Source: Lentisphaerae bacterium GWF2_45_14 (GTDB lineage: Bacteria > Verrucomicrobiota > Lentisphaeria > Victivallales > GWF2-45-14). From it: a stretch of 64,000 nt of DNA. The first letter of the stretch is position 1. Every line of letters starts with the position of its first letter. Made by a program: the position numbers and the translations under genes. Location: assembly GCA_001804785.1 (NCBI GenBank), contig MHBG01000005.1, positions 1 to 64,000 on the forward strand, read 5' to 3'. This document shows positions 45,509 through 54,397 of the stretch, in pieces. Below the pieces are notes generated by a model. The model had not been told where the DNA came from. It was given only the letters and a program-made list of their open reading frames with translations, and did not search any database.

Positions 45509-46246
45509 TCAAAGCCCTCCCGTAACTTCCAGTACCGCGCCGGTTATATACGAGGCCTCGCGCGATGCCAGGAAAAGTATGGGGCTTGCGACTTCTTCAG
45601 GTTTACCAAAGCGCTTTGCCGGCACCTGGGACTTGTATTCGTTCCTTAGCTCCTCGGAAAGGTCTGCGATAAGATCGGTGTCAATGAAGCCGGGAGAAAT
45701 GCAATTGACCGTTATTGAACGCTTTGCGGTCTCTTTCGAAAGGGATTTTGAGAAGGCCACCTGTCCGGCTTTCGCCGCCGCATAGTTGCACTGACCCGCA
45801 AAGCCGATTCTGCCTGATGGTGATGTTATACTTATAATCCTGCCGAATTTTGAACTCATCATCCTCATCAGAGCAAACTTACTCATATTGAATGTGCCGG
45901 TCAGATTTGTGGATATGACCTTGTTCCAGTCGTTGGGGTTCATCATGCCTGTTATGGCGTCTTTTCTTATCCCCGCGCAGTTTACAAGTACCTGAAGCGA
46001 CGGATATTTCTGGTCGAACTCGGCGTAAAATTTTTCCACCGCGGCATAGTCAGCCACATCAAATTTAAAGATTTCGAGGGGATAATTGCTCCAGGCCGCC
46101 TTGAACTCATCTGCGGATTTCCCGCCGTTTACGCAGGTAGCGACGACTTTCGCGCCGTTTTTCAGAAAGGCCTCCGATGCGGCCTTTCCTATACCCCGTG
46201 TTCCACCTGTGACAATTACGGTGTAATCGCTGAAATCAAATTTCAT
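45509..46246 (-). CDS. fabG: 3-oxoacyl-ACP reductase-like SDR
   Basis: This is a 245-residue classical SDR: VTGGTRGIGKAASEAF is the NAD(P) loop, NCAGI and the Ser in SITSPSG with Tyr-X3-Lys in CNYAAAKAGQVAFSKSL form the active site, and NCISPGFIDTDL and YITGAVLEVTGGL close the fold. The family reduces 3-oxoacyl-ACP in fatty acid synthesis. Adjacency to FabI supports this, although other SDR substrates cannot be excluded. Two reductases of the fatty acid cycle are thus coupled. Confidence 0.85.
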   Translation of the reverse strand: MKFDFSDYTVIVTGGTRGIGKAASEAFLKNGAKVVATCVNGGKSADEFKAAWSNYPLEIFKFDVADYAAVEKFYAEFDQKYPSLQVLVNCAGIRKDAITGMMNPNDWNKVISTNLTGTFNMSKFALMRMMSSKFGRIISITSPSGRIGFAGQCNYAAAKAGQVAFSKSLSKETAKRSITVNCISPGFIDTDLIADLSEELRNEYKSQVPAKRFGKPEEVASPILFLASREASYITGAVLEVTGGL

Positions 46247-46293
46247 TTCCGCTCCCGCTGCTGTAAACTGTCGTAATATAGCTGAAAAGACAT

Positions 46294-46322
46294 AAAAAAA
46301 CCCCGGAGATTCCGGGGTTTTT
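46294..46322 (-). terminator. Rho-independent terminator after rplQ
   Basis: AAAAACCCCGGA-GAT-TCCGGGGTTTTT forms a GC-rich stem with A/T runs on both sides. It lies just after the rplQ stop on the minus strand and ends the alpha operon. It is symmetric, so it would work on both strands. Confidence 0.88.
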
Positions 46323-46345
46323 ATGATTTTTTTTTCAAAAAGGAC

Positions 46346-46816
46346 TCACTCGGCCTTTGCTTCGGCCGACGCCTCAACAACTGCCGGAGTCTCAACAACT
46401 GTTGGCTCCTGAGCCTTTTCGACTTTCTTGACTTTCTTCGCAGGCTTGGCCGGGGCCGTGGAATCCTGAACAAGCTGAAGAATACACATATCGGCGGCAT
46501 CGCCTACTCGTGTACCTGTCTTGATGATGCGAGTATAGCCGCCTTTGCGCTCCAAGAATGACGGGGCAACTTTGTCGAAAAGTGTCTTTACCGCCGTTTC
46601 GTCCCTGAGCTTTGAGATTGCAAGGCGACGGTGATGAAGATCGCCTTTTTTCCCATAAGTAATCATTTTGTCGGCTAATCTGCGAGCTTCTTTGGCTTTT
46701 ACCAAAGTCGTTTTTATTTCGCCGCATTCAATGAGGCTTGACACCATATTGGCGAGCATAGCTCTCCTATGTGCACCAGAGCGTCCGATCTTGAAAGTAT
46801 GCTTTCTGTGACGCAT
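46346..46816 (-). CDS. rplQ: 50S ribosomal protein L17, extended
   Basis: L17 is a large-subunit protein near the tunnel exit. The first 115 residues are typical (MRHRKHTFKIGRSGAHRRAM, SSLIECGEIKTTLVKAKEA, RKGGYTRIIKTGTRVGDAAD). A tail of about 40 residues rich in Ala, Pro, Lys and Glu follows, giving 156 residues in all. The ATG overlaps the rpoA stop by one base (TAATG), so translation is coupled. It is the last gene of the operon before a strong terminator. Confidence 0.97.
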   Translation of the reverse strand: MRHRKHTFKIGRSGAHRRAMLANMVSSLIECGEIKTTLVKAKEARRLADKMITYGKKGDLHHRRLAISKLRDETAVKTLFDKVAPSFLERKGGYTRIIKTGTRVGDAADMCILQLVQDSTAPAKPAKKVKKVEKAQEPTVVETPAVVEASAEAKAE

Positions 46817-47841
46817 TATTCTTCCTCCTGGCTTTCTGTCTTGAGTTTTTCGGATTCGGTCTCAATCGCTTCGGCGATTTCTTCGCTGAAGGCCATTCCA
46901 AGACCGAGGTCCATGCTTTCGAGTTTTTCCTTGATCTCGTCAAGGGATTTTTTGCCGAAGTTTCTGTATTTGAGCATCCGTGTCTCAGTCTTCATGCAGA
47001 GTTCGCCAATGAGCTTTATATTCGCGTTGTTTAGACAGTTCATTGCGCGGACTGAAAGATCGAGGGAGTCAACATCCTGCGAGAGAAGGCGGAAGAGTTT
47101 CTGATCTTCTTCACTGATGGAGGAAAGCTTGTCCTCTTCGCTAATCTGTGAACCAAGGAAAGGCCTGAGATGATCCTTAAGGATTTTCGCAGCTTTTTCC
47201 ATGACTTCTTCCGGATTGATCCTGCCGTCGGTCCAGACTTCGATTATGAGGCTGTCCATTTCAGTTTCTTCGCCGACACGCGCCGCGCCGACCTGGTATC
47301 TTACCCTCTCCACCGGGCTGAAAAGACAGTCTATTGCAATCGTTCCGAGCGGATGATTCGGGTTTTTATTTTTTTCAGACGGACGGTAACCTCTGCCCTT
47401 TGAGATTTCAAGCTCGGCCCTGAACGGAATGTTCTTGTCGAGCGTGCATATTATCTGTTCGGGATTTACTATTTCAATTGAGCCGTCTGCGACGATATCG
47501 GATGCGGTTACGACACCTGCCTTGTCTTTCCTTATCTCAATTGTCTTTGCCGCTTCCCCACTGTAATGAATTTTGATTTTCTTGAGATTGAGAATAATCT
47601 CGGTAACGTCTTCGATTACGCCGTCGATTGAAGCGAACTCGTGCGAGACCCCATCAATCCTCACGGCGGAAACCGCAGCACCGTCAAGGGACGAAAGAAG
47701 TACCCTTCTTAAAGAGTTGCCCAGTGTATGTCCAAAGCCGCTCTGAAACGGGGCAGCCGTGAATTTCGCGTATCGTTCTGTCGCGGTCGCCGCTTCAACA
47801 TCAAGTTTCTGTGGCATTGGAAAAGAACTTACTGAAGCCAT
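46816..47841 (-). CDS. rpoA: RNA polymerase alpha subunit
   Basis: RpoA nucleates RNA polymerase assembly, and its C-terminal domain contacts promoter UP elements and activators. The N-terminal domain has FGHTLGNSLRRVLLSSLDGA, the linker follows, and the alpha-CTD is seen in LDLSVRAMNCLNNANIKLIG and MLKYRNFGKKSLDEIKEKLE. The tracked start (47937) overlaps rpsK; ATG 47841 has a perfect AGGAGGA upstream and gives 341 residues. Order is rpsK-rpoA-rplQ; rpsD, often found between rpsK and rpoA, is missing. Confidence 0.97.
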   Translation of the reverse strand: MASVSSFPMPQKLDVEAATATERYAKFTAAPFQSGFGHTLGNSLRRVLLSSLDGAAVSAVRIDGVSHEFASIDGVIEDVTEIILNLKKIKIHYSGEAAKTIEIRKDKAGVVTASDIVADGSIEIVNPEQIICTLDKNIPFRAELEISKGRGYRPSEKNKNPNHPLGTIAIDCLFSPVERVRYQVGAARVGEETEMDSLIIEVWTDGRINPEEVMEKAAKILKDHLRPFLGSQISEEDKLSSISEEDQKLFRLLSQDVDSLDLSVRAMNCLNNANIKLIGELCMKTETRMLKYRNFGKKSLDEIKEKLESMDLGLGMAFSEEIAEAIETESEKLKTESQEEE

Positions 47842-47906
47842 ATTAAAATCCTCCTGGATTATTAAATCGTTGATTGAATTTGACTTATTGCTTTCCGCGT
47901 TAGACG

Positions 47907-48380
47907 TTAGACGCGGCGTCTCTTCCTTGGCCTGCAACCATTGTGCGGCACCGGCGTAATGTCTCTTATCGCCGAAATTTCGAGCCCGGTCGAGGCTATG
48001 CCTCTTACTGCTGACTCGCGCCCGGCGCCTGGACCCTTTATCCTGACTTCAACTTCCTTCATCCCAAGCGTCTGTGCCTTTTTACCGGCATCCGCCGCGA
48101 TAACCTGTGCTGCATAAGCCGTGCTTTTTCTGGAACCCTTGAAGGCATTTTTGCCCCCGGTGGACCAGCAGAGCACATTCCCGTGCATATCGGTGAAAGT
48201 TACTTTTGTATTGTTAAAGGTTGCCTGTACGTATGCAATTCCATTAGGAACATAACGACCGGCTTTCGATTTTCGCTTGGTAGACTCGTCCGCCGGGGAA
48301 GCACTTTCCGCGCTTTCCACGATTTGAGAATCTGCGGCGAGCTTTTCCTGGCCTTCTGTTTTGACCATTTCTTCAGCCAT
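47907..48380 (-). CDS. rpsK: 30S ribosomal protein S11, N-terminal extension
   Basis: S11 belongs to the platform of the small subunit and touches the mRNA path. The core is clear: [60 protein letters not shown] and the end [15 protein letters not shown]. The protein has 157 residues because about 40 Glu/Ser/Ala-rich residues precede the core; the core usually spans about 115-130. The gene follows rpsM by 49 bp. Confidence 0.96.
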   Translation of the reverse strand: MAEEMVKTEGQEKLAADSQIVESAESASPADESTKRKSKAGRYVPNGIAYVQATFNNTKVTFTDMHGNVLCWSTGGKNAFKGSRKSTAYAAQVIAADAGKKAQTLGMKEVEVRIKGPGAGRESAVRGIASTGLEISAIRDITPVPHNGCRPRKRRRV

Positions 48381-48429
48381 AACTTTGTTCGCTGCCTTTC
48401 TGATTTATATATTTACAATGCTTTTTTAT

Positions 48430-48864
48430 TTATTTTTTTGACGCGGGAGCTGATGCTGCTGAAGAAGGTCCTGAACCGGCGACCTTTCTGAGCGACTTAT
48501 CGCGGATCGCGCCGACTGTCTGCTTACGGCCTTTTCTCGTACGTGCGTTGGTCTTAGTCCTCTGACCTCTTACCGGCAGACCTCTCTTGTGTCTTATGCC
48601 GCGGTAGCAGTTTATGGATTGAAGACGGCGGATGTCCGTACCTATTTTACGGCGGAGGTCCCCTTCTACAAGGTATTCCGTCTGGAGGAGCGTTGTGATA
48701 GCGGCGATGTTCTCATCGGTAAGCTGTTCTGCTTTAACACCTTCCTTGATTCTAGCCTTGCGGATAATCTCAAGGGCCATCGTCGGACCGATCCCATAGA
48801 TATAACACAATGCGTACTCTATACGCTTCTTCCCGGGAATGTCTATTCCTATAATGCGCGGCAT
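48430..48864 (-). CDS. rpsM: 30S ribosomal protein S13
   Basis: S13 sits in the head of the small subunit at the intersubunit bridge. MPRIIGIDIPGKKRIEYALC, YIYGIGPTMALEIIRKARI, RRLQSINCYRGIRHKRGLPV and RGQRTKTNARTRKGRKQTVG are diagnostic. A short Ser/Ala/Lys tail extends it to 144 residues. GAGAGGAATACC precedes the ATG, and rpmJ ends 21 bp upstream. Confidence 0.97.
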   Translation of the reverse strand: MPRIIGIDIPGKKRIEYALCYIYGIGPTMALEIIRKARIKEGVKAEQLTDENIAAITTLLQTEYLVEGDLRRKIGTDIRRLQSINCYRGIRHKRGLPVRGQRTKTNARTRKGRKQTVGAIRDKSLRKVAGSGPSSAASAPASKK

Positions 48865-48885
48865 GGTATTCCTCTCTATATAAAA

Positions 48886-49002
48886 TTAACCTTGTCTCTG
48901 TTTATGGCGCGGATTTCGTGAGCATATAACCCTTGTATAGCCGTTCCTCTTGATAATCTGGCAGTGTTCGCATCTGCGCTTAATGGAAGCTCTGACCTTC
49001 AT
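48886..49002 (-). CDS. rpmJ: 50S ribosomal protein L36
   Basis: This 38-residue protein is too short for the ORF track. It reads [20 protein letters not shown], then [18 protein letters not shown]. The zinc-binding Cys-Cys-Cys-His set (CEHC, C, H) is intact, so it is the zinc-containing form. GAGG lies eight nucleotides before the ATG. It leads the alpha operon rpmJ-rpsM-rpsK-rpoA-rplQ. The 165 bp upstream hold the operon's presumed promoter, but no box pair was convincing. Confidence 0.95.
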   Translation of the reverse strand: MKVRASIKRRCEHCQIIKRNGYTRVICSRNPRHKQRQG

Positions 49003-49167
49003 TTTTTTCCTCAAAATTTTAAGTTGTAATCATATAAAATAAACAACCGGTCAATCAGTAGAACGGCTGGTTTTCAGACATACAGAGCACATAAAGTATA
49101 TGCCGCTGGCGTAGAATCAAGAAAATAAATAAATTTTTTTATATTTTTTTGCAATTATCGGGGGCTT

Positions 49168-50895
49168 TCATCTAATCGAGCAGTCAAAGATTGTAACGTT
49201 CATGAACTCCGGACCAGGGCTTTTGAGCTCCCGCCAGTGCCTTACATCTATCGACCTCATCGCCTCTGCAAGGTCTTTGTCGCTTATCTTTCGATACCGG
49301 TTGGAGAGGATGAGGCTGACATTCCTTATTCCTTTTGCCTTCAACAGCCTCAGCGCGCCGGCCAGTGTCTTTTCAGGAGATGCGCCCGCCAGCATGAACT
49401 TTTTACCGAAGAAGAGGCACGCGGCGTCTTCCGGAACCCAGAAAATGTCCGTAATAACAAATTCTGAGTTCATTTTTTTCAGGTGTTCAATAATCTGAGC
49501 CGAGCTTTCCTTCTTCAAGTTCAGCGCGTACATCCCCGTTATTTGAATCAGGGCTGAGGAAATGAACAGCAATGCTGTAGCGTATTTCATCAGCGGACTT
49601 ATTTTTCGCCGCAGGAATTTAAACGAGGCAAAGGTCAGTACCGCCAGAAGCGGAACGATAAAGAGAAAATGCCGGGGGCCCCAGATTATTCCGATATCCT
49701 TCTGGTTCAAGGCAAGAGGGGTCATGACGCAATAAGCCGCGGAAATAATCATCATCAGTCTCAGCGCGGGATTTTTCATCGCCCACAGCTTTCTGCCGTA
49801 AACAAGAAGTACTATAAGGAAGGGAAGGAAAGGAAGAAGCGCCTGTGTGAAAATCGTGGAAAAAACAATGTCCGGAGTCCTGATGAGTATTATCACGTTC
49901 ACGAGCGACGCCAGCGCAGCGGCGGGAATTATGGACAACGGCATGGCGTCTCTTATTCTTCCGCGCGGCACTACGAGAGCGATGGTCGCCGCGATAAACG
50001 GGAAGAGCAGCATGCCGTAGAAGGCGCCGCCCACGCGCCAGTCGGGAGTGAACCTTAGAAAATAAACATAGAAATTCATGATTTTGGACATTATTATTTG
50101 AGAGAACGGCATATTGTTCTCCATTGAGCTGTAGGTTTGAAAATGCGAACCCAGCACGTGGCCCCATTCGAGATACTGGAATACCCAGAGGGGCACCATT
50201 CCGGCACTAAAACCCAGAGATATGAAAACGCAGGCTTTCTTGTCACGCGCCTGGAAAAGAAGTCCTGCGAATAACGCTACGAAAAGGATATAGCCTTCTT
50301 CTCTTAAGACCGTTGAAAGTGCAAGAATAAGCCCGGCGGCAATGAAAGGAAGCGAAGTCTTCCTCTTTCTGCGTAGCGGCTTAATGCATATGAGGATGGC
50401 AAGCGTGGCAAGCGCTACGGCAGGCGTTTCCTCCCAGAACACCATGCCGTAGAACAGTATAGGCGTAAGCAGGACTGCCGCCAGAGGCCCGATGATATTC
50501 CAGCGTTTGAGTCCGCTTGAACGGAAGAGCAGCGCGCTAAGTCCGGCGATAAGCGCAGCCGAAAGCGCAGGAATAATATAAAGGCCGAAAAATCCGAAAA
50601 ATCTGTAAAAGGGCGCGGATATCAGAGGGAAGCAGGGCGGATAGAATGAAAAGATTTTTCCGTCTTTTTTCATGAAGTGATGTCCGCCGTAAGGGAAATA
50701 GTTCATGTCAGGGTCGACATCATGCGCCGGATAGTCTATGTTGAGTTTTCCCGTCCTGAGAAAATTTTCGGTTTGAATAAATTTATTGCCGCAGTCGCTT
50801 ATCCAGAAGGAGTCTCTGTGCATGAACGATATTGCCGCAAGGCATATTGATGCGGCAATGATGAAAGGAATAAAAAAGTTTTCCCCGTTTTTCAT
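49168..50895 (-). CDS. GT-C type membrane glycosyltransferase-like protein
   Basis: This 575-residue polytopic membrane protein has about 11-13 hydrophobic helices, an acidic pair in the first loop (DSFWISDCGNKFIQTENFLR) and an extracytoplasmic C-terminal domain. This layout fits the GT-C superfamily (PMT/ArnT-like), in which the first-loop Asp binds lipid-linked sugar. The first 4 bases overlap the stop of the transglutaminase gene, making it the last of a four-gene operon. The assignment is by topology; no sugar donor or acceptor can be named. Confidence 0.65.
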   Translation of the reverse strand: MKNGENFFIPFIIAASICLAAISFMHRDSFWISDCGNKFIQTENFLRTGKLNIDYPAHDVDPDMNYFPYGGHHFMKKDGKIFSFYPPCFPLISAPFYRFFGFFGLYIIPALSAALIAGLSALLFRSSGLKRWNIIGPLAAVLLTPILFYGMVFWEETPAVALATLAILICIKPLRRKRKTSLPFIAAGLILALSTVLREEGYILFVALFAGLLFQARDKKACVFISLGFSAGMVPLWVFQYLEWGHVLGSHFQTYSSMENNMPFSQIIMSKIMNFYVYFLRFTPDWRVGGAFYGMLLFPFIAATIALVVPRGRIRDAMPLSIIPAAALASLVNVIILIRTPDIVFSTIFTQALLPFLPFLIVLLVYGRKLWAMKNPALRLMMIISAAYCVMTPLALNQKDIGIIWGPRHFLFIVPLLAVLTFASFKFLRRKISPLMKYATALLFISSALIQITGMYALNLKKESSAQIIEHLKKMNSEFVITDIFWVPEDAACLFFGKKFMLAGASPEKTLAGALRLLKAKGIRNVSLILSNRYRKISDKDLAEAMRSIDVRHWRELKSPGPEFMNVTIFDCSIR

Positions 50896-53048
50896 AATGA
50901 TTTTATTTTCTTCATTTTGGTTATATTTTTCTGTATATATTTGTGGAAATCCGTTACATCGGCAAGTTCAGGCGGAGACTGACTGAAGCGTAAGGCATAA
51001 TACTTTTCAACGGCCTCGTGAGCGCCGAGTCCGGAAGGCTGGAGCGAGGCCCATTCGCCGAGGGGGACTGTCGTTTTTCTTCTTATGCGGCTGATCCTGG
51101 TGATTTCCTTTTCGAATTTTCTGAAATCTTTTATCACCATAGACGTATGCGGATGGACGCGGGGCACTTTTTTCCCTTTGTGTTTTCTCTTTACGAAAAA
51201 GAATACCAGTGATGATATGATTAGAATTGAGGCGAAGGCCCTCGGGGGGCCGGACATGAAGTCAAATAAGAGTCCGAAAATACCCGATACCGTTCCGATG
51301 ATGGCCTGCGCAAAATATCCCCTGCGCATGTCGGCGAACATTTTTTGCCATATCTGTGAAATCAAATCTGTCCACCTGTCGAATGTTCCCCATTTGTTTT
51401 GTCCGGCAGGTATTCCTGATGGCGGGGTTGGTTCCGCGAGAATCCAGCGGTTAAGGTCGCGCGGATATGCCTCCACCCATGCGTGTGCGTTTCCGAGCCT
51501 TGCCGCATAGTATCGGCCCGACGGATGCGCTTCGTCGCATATGATGCCTGTTACGTAGCGTGCAGGGATTCCATATTCTCGGAGAAGCATCACGAGTGAT
51601 GACGCGAAGAGTTCGCAGTGCCCCTTTTTTGTTTTCGAGAGAAAATGTGAGACTGGGTCGGATTTTCTGGAGTTTTCCTGTTTGAGTGAGTACTCATAAT
51701 TTTTCAGCAGATAGTCTGTGAGTATCGCTATTGCCTCGGAATCTTTGAGTTTTGACTTATCCCTTTTTTTTATGGCTTTTTCAAGTATGCGTCCGGTTTC
51801 ATCTTTTAGACTGTCTGGTGTCTCCAGATATTTGGGGTAGAACGGGTTCGATGGATTTTCGCATGCCGAGTCCTGGCTGTAGGAAGATGTCTTGCATGTG
51901 TAGCCGCCGTCTCTCTGCCATGATTCGGGTATGAGGGTGCCGTCGGGGCTGATGCTGAGTTTTTCGGAGATTATGTCCACTTCGGAGCTTGAGCCGGGGA
52001 CGGGGATGATGTTGCCGATGGAGTTTCCGCACGGGTATATGCTTACGGCGTATTCAGCTTTCTGCTGTTTTTCTGAGATATAAAATGTTGAGAATGAGAG
52101 TGCTCCTGACTTGTGATCCACGCTGAGAGGCTCGGATTTTTCCTCATCGGGCTCGCTCCATTCTCCGGCGTCGTAATGGGTGTATGCTCTTCCGCGCAGG
52201 TAGCCGGGCGGTTTGAGGGCTGCGGCTCGGAGGATGATCGTGTCGAACTTTTCTTGCATGTTGTCAGGCAAGGGGATATTGAGGTTCACATTTTTATCGA
52301 AGGTTACTCTTGCGCCGGCGTCCTTTTTTTTCATTCCCATCCGCAGGAAATAGAGTTCGTATTGTTTGAGATTGTTTTCGTATCGCATGTAAAGCTTGAA
52401 GCCCCCCCAGCAGATAAAAGGCATTATAATCAGTGCCGCGGCCGTGACCAAGGATTTAGTGATGGTGAAGGGTCTTTCCGATTTCTGGAGCCTGGGCCGG
52501 GAGATGTTCAGGGCCCACAGTGTGAAGATGATCTGGAAACCCAGTATGAGCGCGAAAAATGTCTGGGGATATTCTCTTATTTCCGAGATAAAGAATGTCA
52601 TGTTCTTATTTATGAACTTGTAGCTTATTATTTCGCCGCTTAAGAGGTTGGCGGCCAAGGCCATCGAGATGCACGCACCCCTGCTCTCGGGGCCGCTGCG
52701 GAAAAATGCGGACATTGCCGCGAGATATATCAGGAAGGGTGCGCTTATATTTGCCTGGAGAAGCCCACTTATAAGTCCCATGCGTTGAGGATCCATCTTC
52801 ACTACAAGGTCGCCTCCGGCGGCGAGCGCCAGAGCGGTGAGCGCAGCATATATGATGGACCGGTCGCTATATCTGACGCTTTTTGGAACTATCAGTGATG
52901 TGATAAGTATCAATAAGGTAACGACTAATATGTGAGGGAGGTCCGAAGCGTAGGCGAAGAGCACTGCGGAAGGCGTGACGATGAGTCCGCAAAGAAGTAC
53001 GGATGACCTGGATTTTTTTTCAGAGTTGTTCAAGGCAGGTCTGTTCAT
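50892..53048 (-). CDS. Transglutaminase-like membrane protein (TgpA type)
   Basis: This 718-residue protein has about six N-terminal helices (to about residue 225), a large extracytoplasmic part with a transglutaminase-like core near 470-560, and one more helix near 605 followed by a cytoplasmic tail. The core has KKGHCELFASSLVMLLREYG (catalytic Cys), NAHAWVEAYPRD (catalytic His) and the following Asp. TgpA-like proteins sit with DUF58 and MoxR proteins in many bacteria, exactly the arrangement here. It overlaps the DUF58 gene by 4 bp. Substrate unknown; a C8 run occurs inside the coding sequence near 52400. Confidence 0.85.
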   Translation of the reverse strand: MNRPALNNSEKKSRSSVLLCGLIVTPSAVLFAYASDLPHILVVTLLILITSLIVPKSVRYSDRSIIYAALTALALAAGGDLVVKMDPQRMGLISGLLQANISAPFLIYLAAMSAFFRSGPESRGACISMALAANLLSGEIISYKFINKNMTFFISEIREYPQTFFALILGFQIIFTLWALNISRPRLQKSERPFTITKSLVTAAALIIMPFICWGGFKLYMRYENNLKQYELYFLRMGMKKKDAGARVTFDKNVNLNIPLPDNMQEKFDTIILRAAALKPPGYLRGRAYTHYDAGEWSEPDEEKSEPLSVDHKSGALSFSTFYISEKQQKAEYAVSIYPCGNSIGNIIPVPGSSSEVDIISEKLSISPDGTLIPESWQRDGGYTCKTSSYSQDSACENPSNPFYPKYLETPDSLKDETGRILEKAIKKRDKSKLKDSEAIAILTDYLLKNYEYSLKQENSRKSDPVSHFLSKTKKGHCELFASSLVMLLREYGIPARYVTGIICDEAHPSGRYYAARLGNAHAWVEAYPRDLNRWILAEPTPPSGIPAGQNKWGTFDRWTDLISQIWQKMFADMRRGYFAQAIIGTVSGIFGLLFDFMSGPPRAFASILIISSLVFFFVKRKHKGKKVPRVHPHTSMVIKDFRKFEKEITRISRIRRKTTVPLGEWASLQPSGLGAHEAVEKYYALRFSQSPPELADVTDFHKYIQKNITKMKKIKSL

Positions 53049-54397
53049 AATTTTTTTACGCGTCCTTCGAGTATGTCGCGTGCGCTCAGCCGCACCGGTC
53101 TTTCAACTCCAGGTTCGTATTCTGAAGCAGTCGCGGCGCCCTCATCGTTCAGGACTATGGTCTTTACGCTGACCCCGAACGATTTGAGATCATTTATAAA
53201 ACTGCCTCTTTCCTCGTCCATCTTAAGCAGTATTATAACAACGCTTCCGATTCCGGCTATTTCGGACATTACGGAGGGCGAGAGTTTTCGTATTGCGTTT
53301 GACGCGCATGGTTTCAGGCATGCAAGAATGTCGAGGATGTTGTCGAAGTATGCCAAGCTTCGGCCTCCCTGAAAGTGATATATCTCAGGGCCGGCCGCAA
53401 AAATATCAACAACAAAATCACCCCTGGCAAGGAAGTCCGAAAGGGCGGCCGTTAGCGATATGGCTGCCTCGAAACTGTCCGATGTCTTTCGTTTTTTGAA
53501 CGGGTGGCGCAGTGGCCTTTCCTTTTCCATGAATGTATCGGTTATTATCGCTATTCTAGTCAGGTGCTCTTCCTGAAACTCCCTTACGATGAGCTCGCCC
53601 GCCCTCGCAGAACTGGGCCAGTGGATGTACTTTGTCTCGTCGCCGTCTCTGAATTCTCTGCATCCGTGGAACTCCATAGACTCACCGACCTTCGAGATCA
53701 TTGACGTACCGTGCGGCTGGTACTTTCTTCCCGATGGAAGCTCCAGTGAGTCAAGGGCAGTAAATGCCGGGTACACCGTGAGCAGGTTATGCTCTTTTGA
53801 TGCGCAATTCCACCTGAAAATGCAGAAAGGGAAGGCGGTGTCAAGTATCGGCGAGGGTATCTTTATGCGTCCTCTTTTCGAGGGCATGAACCATGTTTCG
53901 AGATATGTCGTGCTTCGAGGCGGCAGACAGTCGGTCGATGCGCAGTCTTTCAGCGGAGCCAGTCCTTTTATATTGAATCCGAGGTCTACCGAAACATTCC
54001 ATGCTGGCAGCATGCGTTTGTTGAATATCTCGTAGCGCACCCTGAACGGTGCTCCAGTCCGCACTCGCTCGGGCATACTTCTACGGAATCCGGCTTTTGG
54101 ACGAAACAGCAGTCCGACCACAAAGTCTGTCGCGAATATTCCGGCGACCGTGAAAAAGAGAAGCCTGACAGTCGAATCTATGGCAATAAGATTGTAGCCT
54201 GTTATGACTGCGAGGAGTACAAACATCATTCTCCCCGGCAGCGTCATAAGTCTTCCCGCCCAAGCGCTTGTCCAGAAGACCACAAGGAGTGTTCTTGACT
54301 TGTAATGGTAGTTGAGGAAGGGCGGTGTTTCCACCCATTCGGGGCCTTCCACGAATTTATTCCGGAACTTTCGTATTTTTTCGATGATGTGGTGCAT
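53045..54397 (-). CDS. DUF58 domain protein
   Basis: This 450-residue protein has two close N-terminal helices (about 45-85) and a long cytoplasmic or periplasmic part with the DUF58 signature REFRDGDETKYIHWPSSARA. A vWA-like region near 285-420 (TRIAIITDTFMEKERP, ALSDFLARGDFVVDIFAAG) is in keeping with the family. DUF58 proteins work with MoxR ATPases in envelope assembly or chaperone-like roles that are not well defined. The gene overlaps moxR by 1 bp and the transglutaminase gene by 4 bp. Confidence 0.85.
   Translation of the reverse strand: MHHIIEKIRKFRNKFVEGPEWVETPPFLNYHYKSRTLLVVFWTSAWAGRLMTLPGRMMFVLLAVITGYNLIAIDSTVRLLFFTVAGIFATDFVVGLLFRPKAGFRRSMPERVRTGAPFRVRYEIFNKRMLPAWNVSVDLGFNIKGLAPLKDCASTDCLPPRSTTYLETWFMPSKRGRIKIPSPILDTAFPFCIFRWNCASKEHNLLTVYPAFTALDSLELPSGRKYQPHGTSMISKVGESMEFHGCREFRDGDETKYIHWPSSARAGELIVREFQEEHLTRIAIITDTFMEKERPLRHPFKKRKTSDSFEAAISLTAALSDFLARGDFVVDIFAAGPEIYHFQGGRSLAYFDNILDILACLKPCASNAIRKLSPSVMSEIAGIGSVVIILLKMDEERGSFINDLKSFGVSVKTIVLNDEGAATASEYEPGVERPVRLSARDILEGRVKKL

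Noticed and set aside
49003-49167. Promoter and S4-type leader for the ribosomal alpha operon
   Set aside because: Several TTGAnn-like hexamers exist on the minus strand, but none has a good -10 at 16-18 bp and no leader fold was evident.
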